DNA of 60,681 nucleotides from Bacillota bacterium (GCA_030691635.1 JAUYEF010000326.1:1-60681); one strand, 5' to 3'; shown: positions 43,070 to 54,238, counted from the stretch's first letter. A program made the numbers and translations. Notes: a model not told the origin generated them from the sequence alone.

Positions 43070-44359
43070 ATGGCGGATACCATCAGTGCTTTCATAGAAC
43101 TCGGGAAGGCTGTTCTCAAAGCGATACCTCTCGCACTGCTCGGGGGGTCGCCTGCGACTGGGATTTTCTGGGTCTTCACCGCGCTTGTGTTCATGCAGTA
43201 CCGGCGGGTGGAGGCCACGGAGACCCGTATATATGGCGTCGCGAAGAACCGTAGCGTGATGCAGGCCCTCAAGTCCACCGGATGGGGCATTGTGGGTGGG
43301 GCCATCGCGAGCATGCTGCTCGTGTTCCTCGGGATACCGCTTTCCGATAGCGGGCTTGCATACCTGTTTCCGGTCGCGCTGGCCCTGATGCTCGTCAGTC
43401 CTCGGTTCATGTGTTTCTCATACTCCGGCGGGTTGATCAGCCTGTCGTACCTGATCTTCGGCTTCCCGCGGGTGAATGTCCCGACCATAATGGCCCTCGT
43501 GGCGGTCCTGCACCTGACGGAAAGCCTGCTGATCTACCTCAGCGGCGCTGGATGCGCCACACCCTTCTTCGTGAGGAACAAGAGGAATGAGATAGTCGGC
43601 GGCTTCGGAGTGCAGCGGTTCTGGCCGATGCCGTTGATCGCCGTATTCCTGATGAGCAAGGCGGCGATGCCCGCCGCGGGTGAGTGGATAGCCACGCCAG
43701 ACTGGTGGCCGCTCCTGGGGCTCAAGGAGGGCGCGCTGGCGAACACCAACTTTTTCTACGCGCTGTTTCCAGTGGCCGCAGGCCTTGGGTACGGCGACAT
43801 CTCCGTGACGACCCTCCCAAGAGAACGGGCCTCAAACACCGCGCGAGTCCTGTCGTTGTACAGCGTGGTGCTGCTGGTCGTGGCCGTGGCGGCCGCTTCG
43901 TTCCGGAAGCTCGAGTGGGTCGCCGCGCTCTTCGGCCCTCTCGCTCATGAGTTCATCGCCCGGGTGAGCTCGAGCTCCGAGATGGCCGGCAAGCCGCGGT
44001 TCGTGCGGCCGGCCGAGGGCGTCATGGTGCTGGATGTGCTGCCGGGTTCCGCCGCGGATCATTCGCATATCAAAAGCGGCGACATAGTGCTCGAGGTGAA
44101 CGGCCGCAAGGTGAACAGCCGCGATGACATGCGCGCCGCGCTAGAGGAAACGCCCGAGCCGCTCGAAATGGTGGTCCGCAGCGAAGGGCGCACGGGCCGT
44201 GAGCGACTGGTCAAGCTCGGCAGGGTCGTGACAAGCCTCGGCGTCATCTCGGTGCCAGAACCCGGCGACGATATCCATGTCGAGTTCAGGAGCAGGAGCC
44301 CGCTGACGGGCCTGTATAGGCGGGTGGCTTCTTTCTTCGGGCTTGGGAGGCGGGGGTGA
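43070..44359 (+). CDS. MinJ-like polytopic PDZ protein
   Basis: Residues 1-300 hold about eight hydrophobic helices; residues 318-400 are a PDZ domain (VMVLDVLPGSAADHSHIKSGDIVLEVNG, split as VMVLDVLPGSAA and SGDIVLEVNG). B. subtilis MinJ, which tethers MinCD to DivIVA at division sites, has the same design and lies between ctpB and uvrB, as here. Sequence alone would only say PDZ membrane protein; synteny gives the MinJ suggestion. No MinC or MinD is in the window. Confidence 0.78.
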   Translation: MADTISAFIELGKAVLKAIPLALLGGSPATGIFWVFTALVFMQYRRVEATETRIYGVAKNRSVMQALKSTGWGIVGGAIASMLLVFLGIPLSDSGLAYLFPVALALMLVSPRFMCFSYSGGLISLSYLIFGFPRVNVPTIMALVAVLHLTESLLIYLSGAGCATPFFVRNKRNEIVGGFGVQRFWPMPLIAVFLMSKAAMPAAGEWIATPDWWPLLGLKEGALANTNFFYALFPVAAGLGYGDISVTTLPRERASNTARVLSLYSVVLLVVAVAAASFRKLEWVAALFGPLAHEFIARVSSSSEMAGKPRFVRPAEGVMVLDVLPGSAADHSHIKSGDIVLEVNGRKVNSRDDMRAALEETPEPLEMVVRSEGRTGRERLVKLGRVVTSLGVISVPEPGDDIHVEFRSRSPLTGLYRRVASFFGLGRRG

Positions 44360-44375
44360 GTCGAGGGGTCACCGT

Positions 44376-44446
44376 TCGCGGACCGTAAGCGTAACCGGTC
44401 CGCGCACCGCACGTGTAACCGGTCTGCGCATCGCCGCATAGGGTCT
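44376..44446 (+). repeat. Tandem degenerate repeats downstream of the MinJ-like gene
   Basis: Two units of about 21-23 bases share GTAACCGGTCYGCGCAYCGC, and a more diverged GTCACCGTTCGCGGACCG precedes them. This sits in a 518-base gap that otherwise contains only the promoter described separately and the palindrome at 44650-44665. No gene is seen in the gap. Confidence 0.45.
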
Positions 44447-44649
44447 GCGGCGCTCCGATAGAAGCCGGCTTGGCCGCTGCTTCCCGGGCTGCGGCATCCG
44501 AGGCACCACATTCCCGGTTGTTGCCGGCAGTCAACTACCCAGTCGCATCTCCTTCGCTTTGCGACCATCAAAGCCCACTAGATGAGCCTTTCTGAGGTCC
44601 GCATGGGGTCACCGGGCACTACCCGGTGGATCTTGCGGAGGCCTGTCGA

Positions 44650-44665
44650 CATTTCCCGGGAAATG
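44650..44665. repeat. Perfect 16-bp palindrome
   Basis: CATTTCCCGGGAAATG is a perfect inverted repeat in the intergenic region about 160 bases before the uvrB promoter. It could be a regulator site; no partner is known. Confidence 0.4.
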
Positions 44666-44809
44666 CGGGGCCTTTCACCATGGAACGCCACCGCAGACTC
44701 CGCTACCACCTGACTGGAAACCGTGCGGCACGTGCCGGACTGTACGAAGGACAGTCCCGGCGGCGAACCCGCAGCAAGGCATGAGCTTTTGCCCACCGGC
44801 TCCAGTCGG

Positions 44810-44838
44810 TTGCAAACACCAGTTCGATATGCTATCAT
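44810..44838 (+). promoter_or_regulatory. uvrB promoter with overlapping LexA-like box
   Basis: TTGCAA (44810-44815) and TATCAT (44833-44838) are 17 bases apart. CAAACACCAGTTCG (44813-44826) overlaps this promoter and matches the Gram-positive SOS box CGAACNNNNGTTCG with one mismatch. LexA bound there would block the promoter, so uvrB-uvrA-uvrC is probably DNA-damage inducible. Confidence 0.65.
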
Positions 44839-44877
44839 CATTCGGGTGCGAGACATCCAGTCCGGAGGGCGTGCGCA

Positions 44878-46875
44878 TTGGCGGAGTTCAAGATCGTCTC
44901 CGATTTCAAGCCACGTGGCGACCAGCCGAAAGCTATAGAACTGCTTGCCGAGGGCCTGGAGAACGGCTACAAAGACCAGGTGCTGCTCGGGGTGACGGGG
45001 TCGGGCAAGACCTACACCATCGCCTGCGTGATCGAGAGAGTCCAGAGGCCGACGCTGGTCATAAGCCATAACAAGACCCTCGCCGCCCAGCTGTGCTCCG
45101 AGTTCAAAGAGTTCTTCCCCAACAACGCAGTCGAGTACTTCGTGAGCTATTACGACTACTACCAGCCGGAAGCCTACGTGCCGCAGTCTGATACCTACAT
45201 CGAGAAGGACACGCTGCTCAACGAGGAGCTCGACAAGCTGAGGCACTCTGCCACATCGGCTCTCCTCGAACGCCGAGACGTCATCATCGTGGCCAGCGTG
45301 TCGTGCATATACGGTATCGGCTCACCCGAGGACTACCAGCAAATGACGCTCTCTCTCCGCAAGGGCTCCGTTTCCGACAGGGACCACATACTCAAGCGGC
45401 TGGTCGACATCGCCTACGAGCGGAATGACATGAACTTCGTCCGTGATAAGTTCCGTGTGCGCGGGGACACCATCGAGGTGTTTCCCGCCTCGTATACAGA
45501 AAAGGCCGTGCGCATCGAGATGTTCGGGGACGAGGTGGAGCGCATCAGCGAGATTGACCCGCTCACGGGCGAGGTCCTCGCCGAGACGAATCACGTCAGG
45601 ATATATCCCGCCAGCCACTACGTCATCCAGGAAGAGAAGATGAAGAGGGCTGTCGTGACCATAGAGGAGGAGCTCACGGAGCGGCTCAAGGAACTGCGCA
45701 CCCAAGGCAAGATCCTTGAGGCATATCGCCTGGAGCAGCGCACCCGGTACGACCTGGAGATGCTGCGCGAGACGGGCAGCTGTCCGGGGGTCGAAAACTA
45801 CTCGCGCCACCTCACCGGCAGGGAGCCGGGCCAGCCGCCCTACACGTTGCTGGACTTCTTCCCAAGCGACTTCCTATGCGTTATGGACGAGTCTCACGTG
45901 AGCATACCGCAGATAGGCGGCATGTACGAGGGGGACAGGTCCCGCAAGCAGTCCCTGGTGGACTTCGGCTTCCGTCTCCCGTCCGCGTATGATAACAGGC
46001 CTCTGACGTTCAGCGAATTCTCGGGCCGCATAGGCCAGTCAATCTGCGTGTCGGCGACGCCGGCGCGCTACGAGATGTCCAGGGCGGCGCAGGTCGTGGA
46101 GCAGATCGTCCGTCCGACAGGCCTGGTGGACCCCGCGATCGAGGTGAAGCCCACCAGGAACCAGATAGATGACCTGATAGTGCAGATACGGGAGCGCGTC
46201 GAGAAACAGCACCGGGTGCTCGTGACCACCTTGACCAAGAAGATGGCCGAAGACCTCACCGACTACCTCAGGGAAGTGGGGATAAAGGTGCGGTACCTGC
46301 ATTCCGAAATCGACACGCTTGAGCGCATGGAGATAATCCGCGACCTGCGGCTCGGCGTGTTTGACGTGCTGGTCGGCATAAACCTGCTGCGCGAGGGCCT
46401 GGACCTGCCCGAGGTCTCGCTCGTCGCGATCCTCGACGCGGATAAGGAAGGCTTCCTGCGCTCGACCACGTCGCTCATCCAGACAACTGGCCGGGCTGCG
46501 CGGCACGTCGACGGCAAGGTTATAATGTATGCTGACACTATGACGGACTCCATGGAGCGCGCCCTCGGTGAGACCGAGCGTAGACGGGAAAAACAGGTGG
46601 CGTTCAACAAGGCTAACAACATCACGCCAGAAACTGTCAAGAAGGCGGTCCGGGACGTCATTGAGGCGACGCGGGCCGTCGAAATGGACAAATCATACTG
46701 GAAAGAGCACCGGTTCTCCGACGTGCCGAGACGCCAGATCCCCGCTCTCATCGAGAAGATGAGGAAAGAGATGAAGCTTGCGGCGAAGAACCTGGAATTC
46801 GAGCACGCAGCCAGCCTGAGGGATATAATCTTCGACCTGGAGAAAAAGGTAAGGGCTCCGCAGGGAAGGTCGTGA
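44878..46875 (+). CDS. uvrB: Excinuclease ABC subunit B
   Basis: UvrB is the damage-verifying helicase of nucleotide excision repair. Walker A GVTGSGKT, the damage-binding hairpin region [20 protein letters not shown] (split as [10 protein letters not shown]), DESHV and motif [11 protein letters not shown] are present, and the C-terminal UVR motif is [23 protein letters not shown] 44878 has GGAGGG 9 bases upstream. 665 residues is normal. It heads the uvrB-uvrA-uvrC operon. Confidence 0.97.
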   Translation: MAEFKIVSDFKPRGDQPKAIELLAEGLENGYKDQVLLGVTGSGKTYTIACVIERVQRPTLVISHNKTLAAQLCSEFKEFFPNNAVEYFVSYYDYYQPEAYVPQSDTYIEKDTLLNEELDKLRHSATSALLERRDVIIVASVSCIYGIGSPEDYQQMTLSLRKGSVSDRDHILKRLVDIAYERNDMNFVRDKFRVRGDTIEVFPASYTEKAVRIEMFGDEVERISEIDPLTGEVLAETNHVRIYPASHYVIQEEKMKRAVVTIEEELTERLKELRTQGKILEAYRLEQRTRYDLEMLRETGSCPGVENYSRHLTGREPGQPPYTLLDFFPSDFLCVMDESHVSIPQIGGMYEGDRSRKQSLVDFGFRLPSAYDNRPLTFSEFSGRIGQSICVSATPARYEMSRAAQVVEQIVRPTGLVDPAIEVKPTRNQIDDLIVQIRERVEKQHRVLVTTLTKKMAEDLTDYLREVGIKVRYLHSEIDTLERMEIIRDLRLGVFDVLVGINLLREGLDLPEVSLVAILDADKEGFLRSTTSLIQTTGRAARHVDGKVIMYADTMTDSMERALGETERRREKQVAFNKANNITPETVKKAVRDVIEATRAVEMDKSYWKEHRFSDVPRRQIPALIEKMRKEMKLAAKNLEFEHAASLRDIIFDLEKKVRAPQGRS

Positions 46876-46882
46876 CTTCTGC

Positions 46883-49825
46883 TTGTCCACGGACAAGATC
46901 ATCGTCAAAGGCGCTCGACAGCACAACCTCAAGAACATAGATGTGGAGATACCGCGGGACAAGCTGGTGGTCATAACTGGGTTGAGCGGGAGCGGCAAGT
47001 CAAGCCTGGCCATGGACACGATCTACGCGGAGGGGCAGAGGCGGTACGTCGAGTCGCTATCTGCCTATGCCCGGCAGTTCCTCGGCCAGATGGACAAGCC
47101 CGACGTGGACTACATTGAGGGCCTCTCGCCGGCCATATCCATCGACCAGAAGGCCGGGAGCCGCAACCCACGCTCGACGGTGGGGACCGTCACCGAAGTA
47201 TACGACTACCTGAGGCTTCTCTACGCCCGCATCGGCCGACCGCACTGCCCCCAGTGCGGCAGGCCCATTGCAAGGCAGACCGTCGAGCAGATGATCGACC
47301 AGATCTTGGTGATGGGAGAAGGCAAGCGGATCATGGTGCTCGCGCCACTGGTCCGCGGGCGCAAAGGCGAGCACGAGAGGGTGTTTGAAGACATCCAGCG
47401 GTCCGGGTTCGTGAGGGTCCGCGTGGATGGTGAGATACGCGACGTTAGCGATGAGATCGTGCTTGAGAAGAACAAGAAGCACAGCATCGAAGCCGTTGTG
47501 GACAGGCTCGTCCTCCGCGAGGACATAGGGGGCCGCCTGGCCGACTCGCTGGAGACGGCAACCAACCTGTCTGGCGGCACTGTCATCATCGCAGAGGTTG
47601 ATGGGCCGGAGACGCTGTTCAGCCAGAGCCTCGCGTGCCCAGACTGCGGCGTGAGCATCGCGGAGATCACACCGAGGATGTTCTCCTTCAACAGCCCGTT
47701 CGGGGCCTGCCCCTCGTGCACGGGGCTCGGAACCACCATGGAATTCGACCCCGATCTGGTTCTTCCCGACCGGACAAAGTCGATAGACGACGGGGCTTTC
47801 GTCCCGTGGTCGAGGGGCTCCAGCACCTACTGGCCGCAGCTGCTTGAGGCGGTGGCCGCGCACTACAGTTTCCGCACGGACGTGCCGGTCTCCGAACTCG
47901 ACCAGAAGTTCGTTGATGCGCTCCTCTACGGAGCCGAGGGCCAGAGGATACCGTTCCACTACGAAAACCCTTACGGGCAGGTAAGAGACAGGCACATCGA
48001 GTACGAGGGCGTCATCCCCAACCTGGAACGACGCTACAAGGAGACTGCCAGCGAGGCCGCCAGGATGGAGCTTGAGGAGTACATGGCCTCCAAGCCGTGC
48101 CCCGTCTGCAAGGGCCGGAGGTTGAAGCCCGAGTCGCTGGCGGTCAAGGTCGGGGGCATCTCCATCTCTGAGTTGACCGGGCTGTCGGTCGTCAGGGCGC
48201 AGGCGTTCCTCAAGTCCGTGGCCCTGACCCAGCGGGAGCAGATGATCGCCGGCCAGGTGCTGAAAGAGATCAACGACCGGCTCAACTTCCTGGTCAACGT
48301 GGGTCTCGACTACCTCACGCTCGATCGCGCCGCCGGCACCCTTGCGGGTGGGGAGGCGCAGCGCATCAGGCTTGCCACCCAGATTGGGTCGGGCCTGGTG
48401 GGCGTGCTATATATCCTCGACGAGCCGACCATCGGACTGCACCAGAGGGACAACCAGCGCCTTCTCGGCACGCTGAAGAAACTGCGGGACCTGGGAAACA
48501 CGCTGATCATAGTCGAGCATGACGAAGAGACGATGTGGGCGGCCGACCACATCATAGACATCGGCCCGGGCGCCGGCGAGCACGGCGGCCGGATAGTGGC
48601 GACCGGCTCCATCAAGGACATCCTCGCCGCGCCCGGATCAATCACCGGCCAGTACCTGAGCGGCCAGCGTGAGATCCCGGTGCCGGATAAGCGCCGCTCG
48701 CCGGACGGAAAGGCGCTGCTGATAAAGGGCGCGAGGCAGCACAACCTCAAGAATATCGACGTGACAGTTCCTCTAGGGGTGTTCTGCTGCGTGACCGGTG
48801 TTTCCGGGTCCGGGAAGAGCACTCTGGTCAATGATATACTGGCCAAGAAACTGCTCGCGGAGCTGAACGGCGCGCGCACGTTTCCCGGCGACCACGATTC
48901 CATCGAGGGCATTGAGAACCTGGACAAGGTGATCGAGATAGACCAGTCGCCCATCGGCCGCACCCCACGGTCCAACCCGGCCACATACACAGGCATGTTC
49001 GACCTGATAAGGCAGGTCTACGCTTCCACTCCGCAGTCGAAGATGCGTGGGTACAAGCAGGGGCGCTTCAGCTTCAACGTGCGCGGCGGGCGCTGCGAGG
49101 CCTGCAGGGGCGACGGCATCATCAAGATCGAGATGCACTTCCTGCCAGACGTTTACGTCCCGTGCGAGGTTTGCAAGGGGGCGCGCTACAACCGGGAAAC
49201 GCTTGACATCCAGTACAAGGGCAAGAACATCGCGCAGGTGCTGGACATGACTGTCGAGGAGGCACTGGAGTTCTTCAAGAACATCCCGCGGATATCCAGG
49301 AAGCTCGAGACGCTGAAGGACGTGGGGCTCGGGTATATCCGCCTCGGCCAACCCGCCACCACGCTCTCTGGCGGTGAGGCACAGCGGGTGAAGCTCGCGA
49401 CCGAGCTGTCCAGGCGCTCCAACGGCCGCACCCTCTATGTGCTGGATGAGCCCACAACCGGGCTGCACATCGCCGACATCCACAAGCTGCTTGAGGTGCT
49501 GAACAGGCTGGTTGACGCCGGGGACACCGTCCTCGTGATAGAGCACAACCTCGACGTCATCAAGAGCGCAGACTACATCATCGACATGGGGCCCGAAGGC
49601 GGGGAGGAAGGCGGGACCATCATCGCCACAGGCACGCCCGAAGAGGTCGCCCAGCGTCCAGAGTCCTACACCGGCCATTTCCTGAAACGTGTGCTGGACC
49701 CCGAGTCCAGGCACGCGCGCGCACGCGCGCTGCCTGTGCTGAGGGATGTGCAATCTGCCGGCGAAGAGGGCACAGAGGACGGCGGAGGCATTGCCGGCGA
49801 AGAGGGTGGAGCCGGTGAGCCTTGA
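46883..49825 (+). CDS. uvrA: Excinuclease ABC subunit A
   Basis: UvrA is the damage-recognising dimeric ATPase. Both ABC modules are complete: [20 protein letters not shown] and [15 protein letters not shown] as Walker A, and [17 protein letters not shown] and [17 protein letters not shown] as Walker B. Zinc fingers [16 protein letters not shown] and [17 protein letters not shown] are present. The C-terminal tail (about 50 residues after [12 protein letters not shown]) is unusual, Gly/Glu-rich, and encoded partly by alternating GCGCGC DNA. The TTG start has no close SD and may rely on uvrB translation. Confidence 0.97.
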   Translation: MSTDKIIVKGARQHNLKNIDVEIPRDKLVVITGLSGSGKSSLAMDTIYAEGQRRYVESLSAYARQFLGQMDKPDVDYIEGLSPAISIDQKAGSRNPRSTVGTVTEVYDYLRLLYARIGRPHCPQCGRPIARQTVEQMIDQILVMGEGKRIMVLAPLVRGRKGEHERVFEDIQRSGFVRVRVDGEIRDVSDEIVLEKNKKHSIEAVVDRLVLREDIGGRLADSLETATNLSGGTVIIAEVDGPETLFSQSLACPDCGVSIAEITPRMFSFNSPFGACPSCTGLGTTMEFDPDLVLPDRTKSIDDGAFVPWSRGSSTYWPQLLEAVAAHYSFRTDVPVSELDQKFVDALLYGAEGQRIPFHYENPYGQVRDRHIEYEGVIPNLERRYKETASEAARMELEEYMASKPCPVCKGRRLKPESLAVKVGGISISELTGLSVVRAQAFLKSVALTQREQMIAGQVLKEINDRLNFLVNVGLDYLTLDRAAGTLAGGEAQRIRLATQIGSGLVGVLYILDEPTIGLHQRDNQRLLGTLKKLRDLGNTLIIVEHDEETMWAADHIIDIGPGAGEHGGRIVATGSIKDILAAPGSITGQYLSGQREIPVPDKRRSPDGKALLIKGARQHNLKNIDVTVPLGVFCCVTGVSGSGKSTLVNDILAKKLLAELNGARTFPGDHDSIEGIENLDKVIEIDQSPIGRTPRSNPATYTGMFDLIRQVYASTPQSKMRGYKQGRFSFNVRGGRCEACRGDGIIKIEMHFLPDVYVPCEVCKGARYNRETLDIQYKGKNIAQVLDMTVEEALEFFKNIPRISRKLETLKDVGLGYIRLGQPATTLSGGEAQRVKLATELSRRSNGRTLYVLDEPTTGLHIADIHKLLEVLNRLVDAGDTVLVIEHNLDVIKSADYIIDMGPEGGEEGGTIIATGTPEEVAQRPESYTGHFLKRVLDPESRHARARALPVLRDVQSAGEEGTEDGGGIAGEEGGAGEP

Positions 49826-51689
49826 GGAGCGAGCTAAGCAGCTGCCCGAGGAGCCAGGCGTTTACCTGTTCAAAGACGGGACAGGCGACGTCATCTATGT
49901 GGGCAAGGCCATCTCGCTCCGCGACAGGGTAAAGTCGTATTTCCAGTCCCCTAGGAACCTGACCGCTAAGACCTTGACCATGGTCCAGCAAGCCCAGGAT
50001 GTGGACTATATCGTCGTGGAATCAGAGGTCGAGGCGCTGATCCTTGAGTCGAACCTCATCAAGAAGCACCGCCCCAAGTATAACGTCAGGCTCAAGGACG
50101 ACAAGCACTACCCCTATCTCCGGGTGACCACCGAAGAGACTTGGCCGAGGGTTCTCATCGCGCGTGCGATCAAGCAGGACGGCTCCCGGTACTTCGGCCC
50201 GTACACCAGGTCCGGGGCCGTGAGCGAGACCATGCAGCTCATCAGGAGGATCTTCCCCCTCCGCACATGCTCCAACAACGTGTTTCGCACCGTGAGCAGG
50301 CCCTGCCTGAACTACCACATCCAGAGGTGCCTCGGGCCCTGTAAGGTTAGGGTGACTCCAGAGGAATACGGCGCCATGGTGAAGGACATCTGTCTGTTCT
50401 TGGAGGGCAGGCCCGAGGTGCTGAGGGAAAGCACCAGGAAGAGGATGAAAGAGGCGTCAGAGAGCCTCGAGTTCGAGAGGGCGGCGAAACTCCGGGACCA
50501 GTTGAAAGCCATAGAGGAGATAACCCAGAAGCAGAAGATCATCTCCAGCAAGGCCGAGGACCGGGACGCTGCCGGCGTCGCGCTCGCCGGGCCGGAGGCG
50601 GTCGTGGTCGTGCTCCAGGTGCGCGAAGGCAAGATGATAGGCGCAGAGCAGCTGTACATGAGCGGCCCCCCGAGCCAGACGACCGAGGATGTCATCGGCG
50701 GTTTCCTCACGCAGTACTACCCCGTAGCGGCGGACCTGCCGGATGAGATCCTGCTGCCTGCCGAGCCTGAAGACGCGGAGGTGGTCGCCGGATGGCTGGG
50801 CAAGCTGGCCAAACACAAGGTCATGCTGCGGGCGCCGGTGCGCGGCAAGGCCAAACAGCTCGTGCAAATGGCGACACGGAACGCGCTGCTCGCGCTCGAG
50901 GAGCTGAAGCCAAAGGCCGAAAGAGACCGCGAGCGGGCGACAAAGGGGCTGGAGGAGCTTGCGGGAGTGCTTGGGCTCCCCAGGCCACCGGCGAGGATCG
51001 AGTGTTACGACATCTCGAACATCCAGGGTACCAACGCCACCGGTTCCATGGTGGTCTTCGAAGATGGCTTTCCCAAGAAGGACGACTACCGCCGGTTCAA
51101 GATCCGCACCGTTGAGGGCGCAAACGACTTCGCCATGCTGGCGGAAGTCATCGGTCGACGGTTCAAGAGGGCGGCGAAGGCCCAGAAGGACCCCGAGGCC
51201 ACAGCCCAGGGCTCTACCGCCCAAGATTCCTTCGCGCATATGCCCGACCTTGTGGTCGTGGACGGGGGCAAGGGCCAGCTCAGTTCCGCGATCGAGGCGC
51301 TGTCCGGCGCTGGGATAGCCGTGCCCGCCATCGGACTCGCCAAGAAGGAGGAAGAAGTGTTTACACCTGGCTCGAGCGACCCGCTGCAGATCCCGAAGGA
51401 TTCCGACGGGCTGATGCTGCTGCAGCGCATACGCGATGAGGCTCATCGCTTCGCTGTCGGCTACCACAGGAAGATCAGGTCTCACGAGACCAGGCGAAGC
51501 ATCCTCGACGAAATACCTGGCATCGGGCCGAAGCGCAGGGTGGCGCTGTTGAAGGCGTTTGGGTCCATAAGGGCGATATCCGAAGCCTCTGTACAGGACC
51601 TCACCAGGGTGAAGGGCATGAACGAGCCAGCGGCGAGGCGCGTGCTGGCGCATTTGAGTGCGGCGACTGAGGAGCGGGAAGAGAGGTAG
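49815..51689 (+). CDS. uvrC: Excinuclease ABC subunit C
   Basis: UvrC makes the two incisions. Residues 1-90 are the GIY-YIG nuclease ([20 protein letters not shown]), followed by a cysteine-rich stretch and the UVR motif [20 protein letters not shown]. The RNase-H-like endonuclease domain has [20 protein letters not shown], and two helix-hairpin-helix elements lie at the end ([20 protein letters not shown]). I chose GTG 49815 because GAGGGTGGA precedes it and residues from there match the family; an upstream in-frame start gives unconserved sequence. It overlaps uvrA by 11 bases. Confidence 0.95.
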   Translation: MSLEERAKQLPEEPGVYLFKDGTGDVIYVGKAISLRDRVKSYFQSPRNLTAKTLTMVQQAQDVDYIVVESEVEALILESNLIKKHRPKYNVRLKDDKHYPYLRVTTEETWPRVLIARAIKQDGSRYFGPYTRSGAVSETMQLIRRIFPLRTCSNNVFRTVSRPCLNYHIQRCLGPCKVRVTPEEYGAMVKDICLFLEGRPEVLRESTRKRMKEASESLEFERAAKLRDQLKAIEEITQKQKIISSKAEDRDAAGVALAGPEAVVVVLQVREGKMIGAEQLYMSGPPSQTTEDVIGGFLTQYYPVAADLPDEILLPAEPEDAEVVAGWLGKLAKHKVMLRAPVRGKAKQLVQMATRNALLALEELKPKAERDRERATKGLEELAGVLGLPRPPARIECYDISNIQGTNATGSMVVFEDGFPKKDDYRRFKIRTVEGANDFAMLAEVIGRRFKRAAKAQKDPEATAQGSTAQDSFAHMPDLVVVDGGKGQLSSAIEALSGAGIAVPAIGLAKKEEEVFTPGSSDPLQIPKDSDGLMLLQRIRDEAHRFAVGYHRKIRSHETRRSILDEIPGIGPKRRVALLKAFGSIRAISEASVQDLTRVKGMNEPAARRVLAHLSAATEEREER

Positions 51690-51711
51690 ACGCATTCTGG
51701 GAAGAGGAAGA

Positions 51712-52161
51712 ATGGGAAGTGGATTGGTGCAGGTTAGAGTCAGTGGCGTCCTCGTAGAAAATGGATACATACTGATAGTCAAGCAGGTATTGTCTGAAGC
51801 TAGGGAATGGTCTCTGCCCGGAGGCCGTCTGCAGTCGGGCGAAACGCTAGAGCAAGCGATGATACGCGAAATGGAGGAAGAGACCGGACTCAGAACAAAG
51901 GTAGTGAAACTGCTTTATGTTTGCGACAAGACTGATGTCGAGCCATCTGTTGTCCACATATCATTCCTTCTGGAACGAACGGGCGGCGCCATTCGCCTCC
52001 CCACTAACGAGTTTGACGAGAATCCAATCTTGGATGTGAGAATGGTTCCGATAGCCGAACTGACCCACTATGACTTCTCAGAGAAGTTCATGTGTACTGT
52101 CATTGAGCGATTTCCTGGTTGCGGTAGCTACAAGGGTGACAAGAGAAACATTGGCCTCTGA
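51712..52161 (+). CDS. Nudix hydrolase
   Basis: A MutT-like pyrophosphohydrolase of about 149 residues. The Nudix box GGRLQSGETLEQAMIREMEEETG (shown in pieces: GGRLQSGE, REMEEETG) has all four key acidic residues. A C-terminal helix and strand complete the fold. ATG 51712 follows GAAGAGGAAGA. The substrate is unknown. It lies just outside the left repeat of the accessory segment. Codon use is less GC-biased than in uvrC, suggesting a different history. Confidence 0.88.
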   Translation: MGSGLVQVRVSGVLVENGYILIVKQVLSEAREWSLPGGRLQSGETLEQAMIREMEEETGLRTKVVKLLYVCDKTDVEPSVVHISFLLERTGGAIRLPTNEFDENPILDVRMVPIAELTHYDFSEKFMCTVIERFPGCGSYKGDKRNIGL

Positions 52162-52240
52162 CCCACGTGTGTTCCTACACATCATGTACGCTGGGGACCG
52201 CTTCACCTGGACATGACACGCGGCAGAAACACATCCCCGA

Positions 52241-52277
52241 ACCCTCAGTGTTATTAGGCCCCCACTTGACATCATTA
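52241..52277 (+). repeat. Left copy of an imperfect 37-bp direct repeat
   Basis: This copy aligns with 55581-55617 at 30 of 37 positions without gaps, including the shared 10-base core CCCACTTGAC and the shared ends ACCCTCA and TCATTA. The two copies bracket about 3.3 kb holding the PIG-L, glycosyltransferase, small unknown and kinase genes. Similarity drops off sharply outside the repeat on both sides. Confidence 0.7.
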
Positions 52278-52337
52278 TCCCTCGATGACGCGCGGGCGAC
52301 TGGCGAGATGTAGCATGCTGCGTCACGCGAGCATATC

Positions 52338-52988
52338 ATGCTGGACAGGGTTGTTGCCTCGGAGGGACTGAGTGTGAGTGTCTTGCTTATCGCACCGCAC
52401 ATGGACGACGAGATTGTGGGTGCCCACACCGCGATGGAGTCGCTCGACACGGTGGTGTTCGTGACAGACAGCGCGTGTCAGTGGCGGGATGTTCGCATGC
52501 CCACTGAGGAGTTCATACGGCAGCGCAAGTCATCAGCGCTCAGAGTTGCGGGCAAATACGGCTACAGAGTGGTATTCCTGGACTTCGGCAACGAGTTTCT
52601 TCACCGCGCCGACCCAATATACAAGGCAAGCCTGTTCGGCCGCATTGCAGAGACGATTGGGACCGGTGACCTTGTGTATGTTCCGAGCATCTTTGATCAG
52701 AACCTTGAACACAATTTGTGCGGCGCTTATTCTCTTGTTGCATGCCTTGTCAAGAAGGCGCATCCCGTGATGTATACCGGATCGTACCCGATGCCAGAAG
52801 GCACCGGTCCCACCAGCGTTCCTTGTAGGCCTGAAAAGGCGGCTGACCTCCAGCTATACCCCATGGAGTACCGGAATCTGGTGGAGGTCGGGTACCCCTT
52901 CTTGGGGTATGAACACTTCCTCGACCTATCTTCTGCGTCCACTCTCCGGAGAGCCTCGGACCAGACGGTTCTCCAACGACATCTCTGA
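52338..52988 (+). CDS. PIG-L/LmbE-family N-acetylglucosamine deacetylase-like protein
   Basis: Zinc-dependent deacetylases of this family remove acetyl from GlcNAc-containing glycolipids or thiols. The metal motif APHMDDEIVGAH (PHxDDE) and the later LEHNLCGAY (third ligand His) are in place, with IRQRKSSALRVAGKYGYRV between them. At 216 residues it matches BshB/MshB-type sizes. ATG 52338 and further starts at 52344 onward are possible. The 3' end overlaps the convergent glycosyltransferase by 63 bases. Confidence 0.85.
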   Translation: MLDRVVASEGLSVSVLLIAPHMDDEIVGAHTAMESLDTVVFVTDSACQWRDVRMPTEEFIRQRKSSALRVAGKYGYRVVFLDFGNEFLHRADPIYKASLFGRIAETIGTGDLVYVPSIFDQNLEHNLCGAYSLVACLVKKAHPVMYTGSYPMPEGTGPTSVPCRPEKAADLQLYPMEYRNLVEVGYPFLGYEHFLDLSSASTLRRASDQTVLQRHL

Positions 52989-54129
52989 GCAATCCGCGCT
53001 TTCCCTCATCCGCGCGTAGATCTGCGTGAGTCTATCCATGTGGCTCGACAGAGTTCGTTTGGCAAGTGCCTCTTGTCTGGCGAGCGCGCCGAGTCGTCGT
53101 CTTCGGGCGGAGTCACACAGAAGCCCGATGACCGCCTGCGACAGGGCCACAGGATCCTGCGGCGGTATGAGTATTCCCGTGCGGCCGTTCTCAACCAGGT
53201 CCGGTACGCCCCCCACATCAGTGCATACCACGGCTCTGCCCGCCATCTGAGCTTCAATGATAGAAAGCGGTGTGAGCTCAAGCAGAGAGGCAAGCACGAA
53301 CACGTCGGTCGTGGAAAGCAGGTCTGGCACATCAGAGCGTCTTCCCAGGAAGAGAACCGTTTCACCCAGGTCCAGCCTGGTGGCAAGCTGCTTCAGTTCA
53401 CCGGCCTGCGGGCCGTCTCCCACAATCAGACATCGTACGTCCGGCACCCGCCGCCTTACGATGTCCATGGCATGAAGGAGGGTATCGTGACCCTTCAGCC
53501 GGACCAGGCGCGCGATGCAGGTCACAATCCGGCATCCACTCAGGCGCCACTTCAGGTCAGACGGAGGTGGCCCAGCCCTTGACCATACGGCGGCGTCGAT
53601 GCCCAGTGGCACGGTTACAACCTTATCTGGTGGCACACCAAAGACTTCAGTATATTGCCGGCGCATCCACTCGCACGGCACCATTATCAGGTCACAGGAC
53701 ATGAGTCCGGTTCTTTCTCTGAGGAATGAGTAGCGCCACTCGATTGAAGCATCAGCCGGTATGGTCTGTTCCACAATCCCTTCGTAGGCAAGTAGCCCGT
53801 GTGCCGTCAGAATCACGGGCGGCCGCGTCCGGCGGAGCCGTGATAGAGCACGGGCGGAGTGTACGTCGTGCACATGGATCAGATCATACTGGCTGAGGTC
53901 GCACATCTTGAGAACGGCCAGCTCAAACACGTATTGAGTGCCTTCTCCCTCCATAACCCAGGCGGGAGGCATAGGATACCGGCTGAAATGCCCGTAGAGG
54001 CCCGGAACCACGTTTGGCCACAACGGCCTCATGCCCACGGGCAAGGAGCTCGGTGCGCAGCGCCCTTGTATATGTCGAGATGCCGCTGGCCACCGGCAAC
54101 TCCCAGTAACAACCTAACAGGACTCTCAA
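52926..54129 (-). pseudogene. GT4 glycosyltransferase interrupted by a frameshift
   Basis: Minus-strand frame from TTG 54129 encodes the GT4 start MRVLLGCYWELPVASGISTY and TELLARGHEAVV. The remainder (LYGHFSRYPMPPAW to the C-terminus, with IARLVRLKGHDTLLHA and STTDVFVLASLLELTPLSII) is in another frame that opens near 54044. The two frames meet around 54000-54044; joining them needs one base skipped (or two inserted). Together they give a normal GT4 length of about 400. Either a real inactivating mutation or an assembly error is possible. The C-terminal half carries all catalytic motifs. Confidence 0.75.
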
Positions 54130-54238
54130 CCAATCACCCCGTGCGGTCCGTCAGAATAACGGCGTCTTCTTGGTTTCATTCCCAGGTTCTGCGGCGGGCG
54201 ATGCTGTCCACGCTGCGGCCGTCCTTGAGGTCCAGGTG

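Noticed and set aside
44723..45071. Open frames across the uvrB promoter
   Set aside because: They overlap the promoter/LexA-like box and uvrB itself and have no family features.
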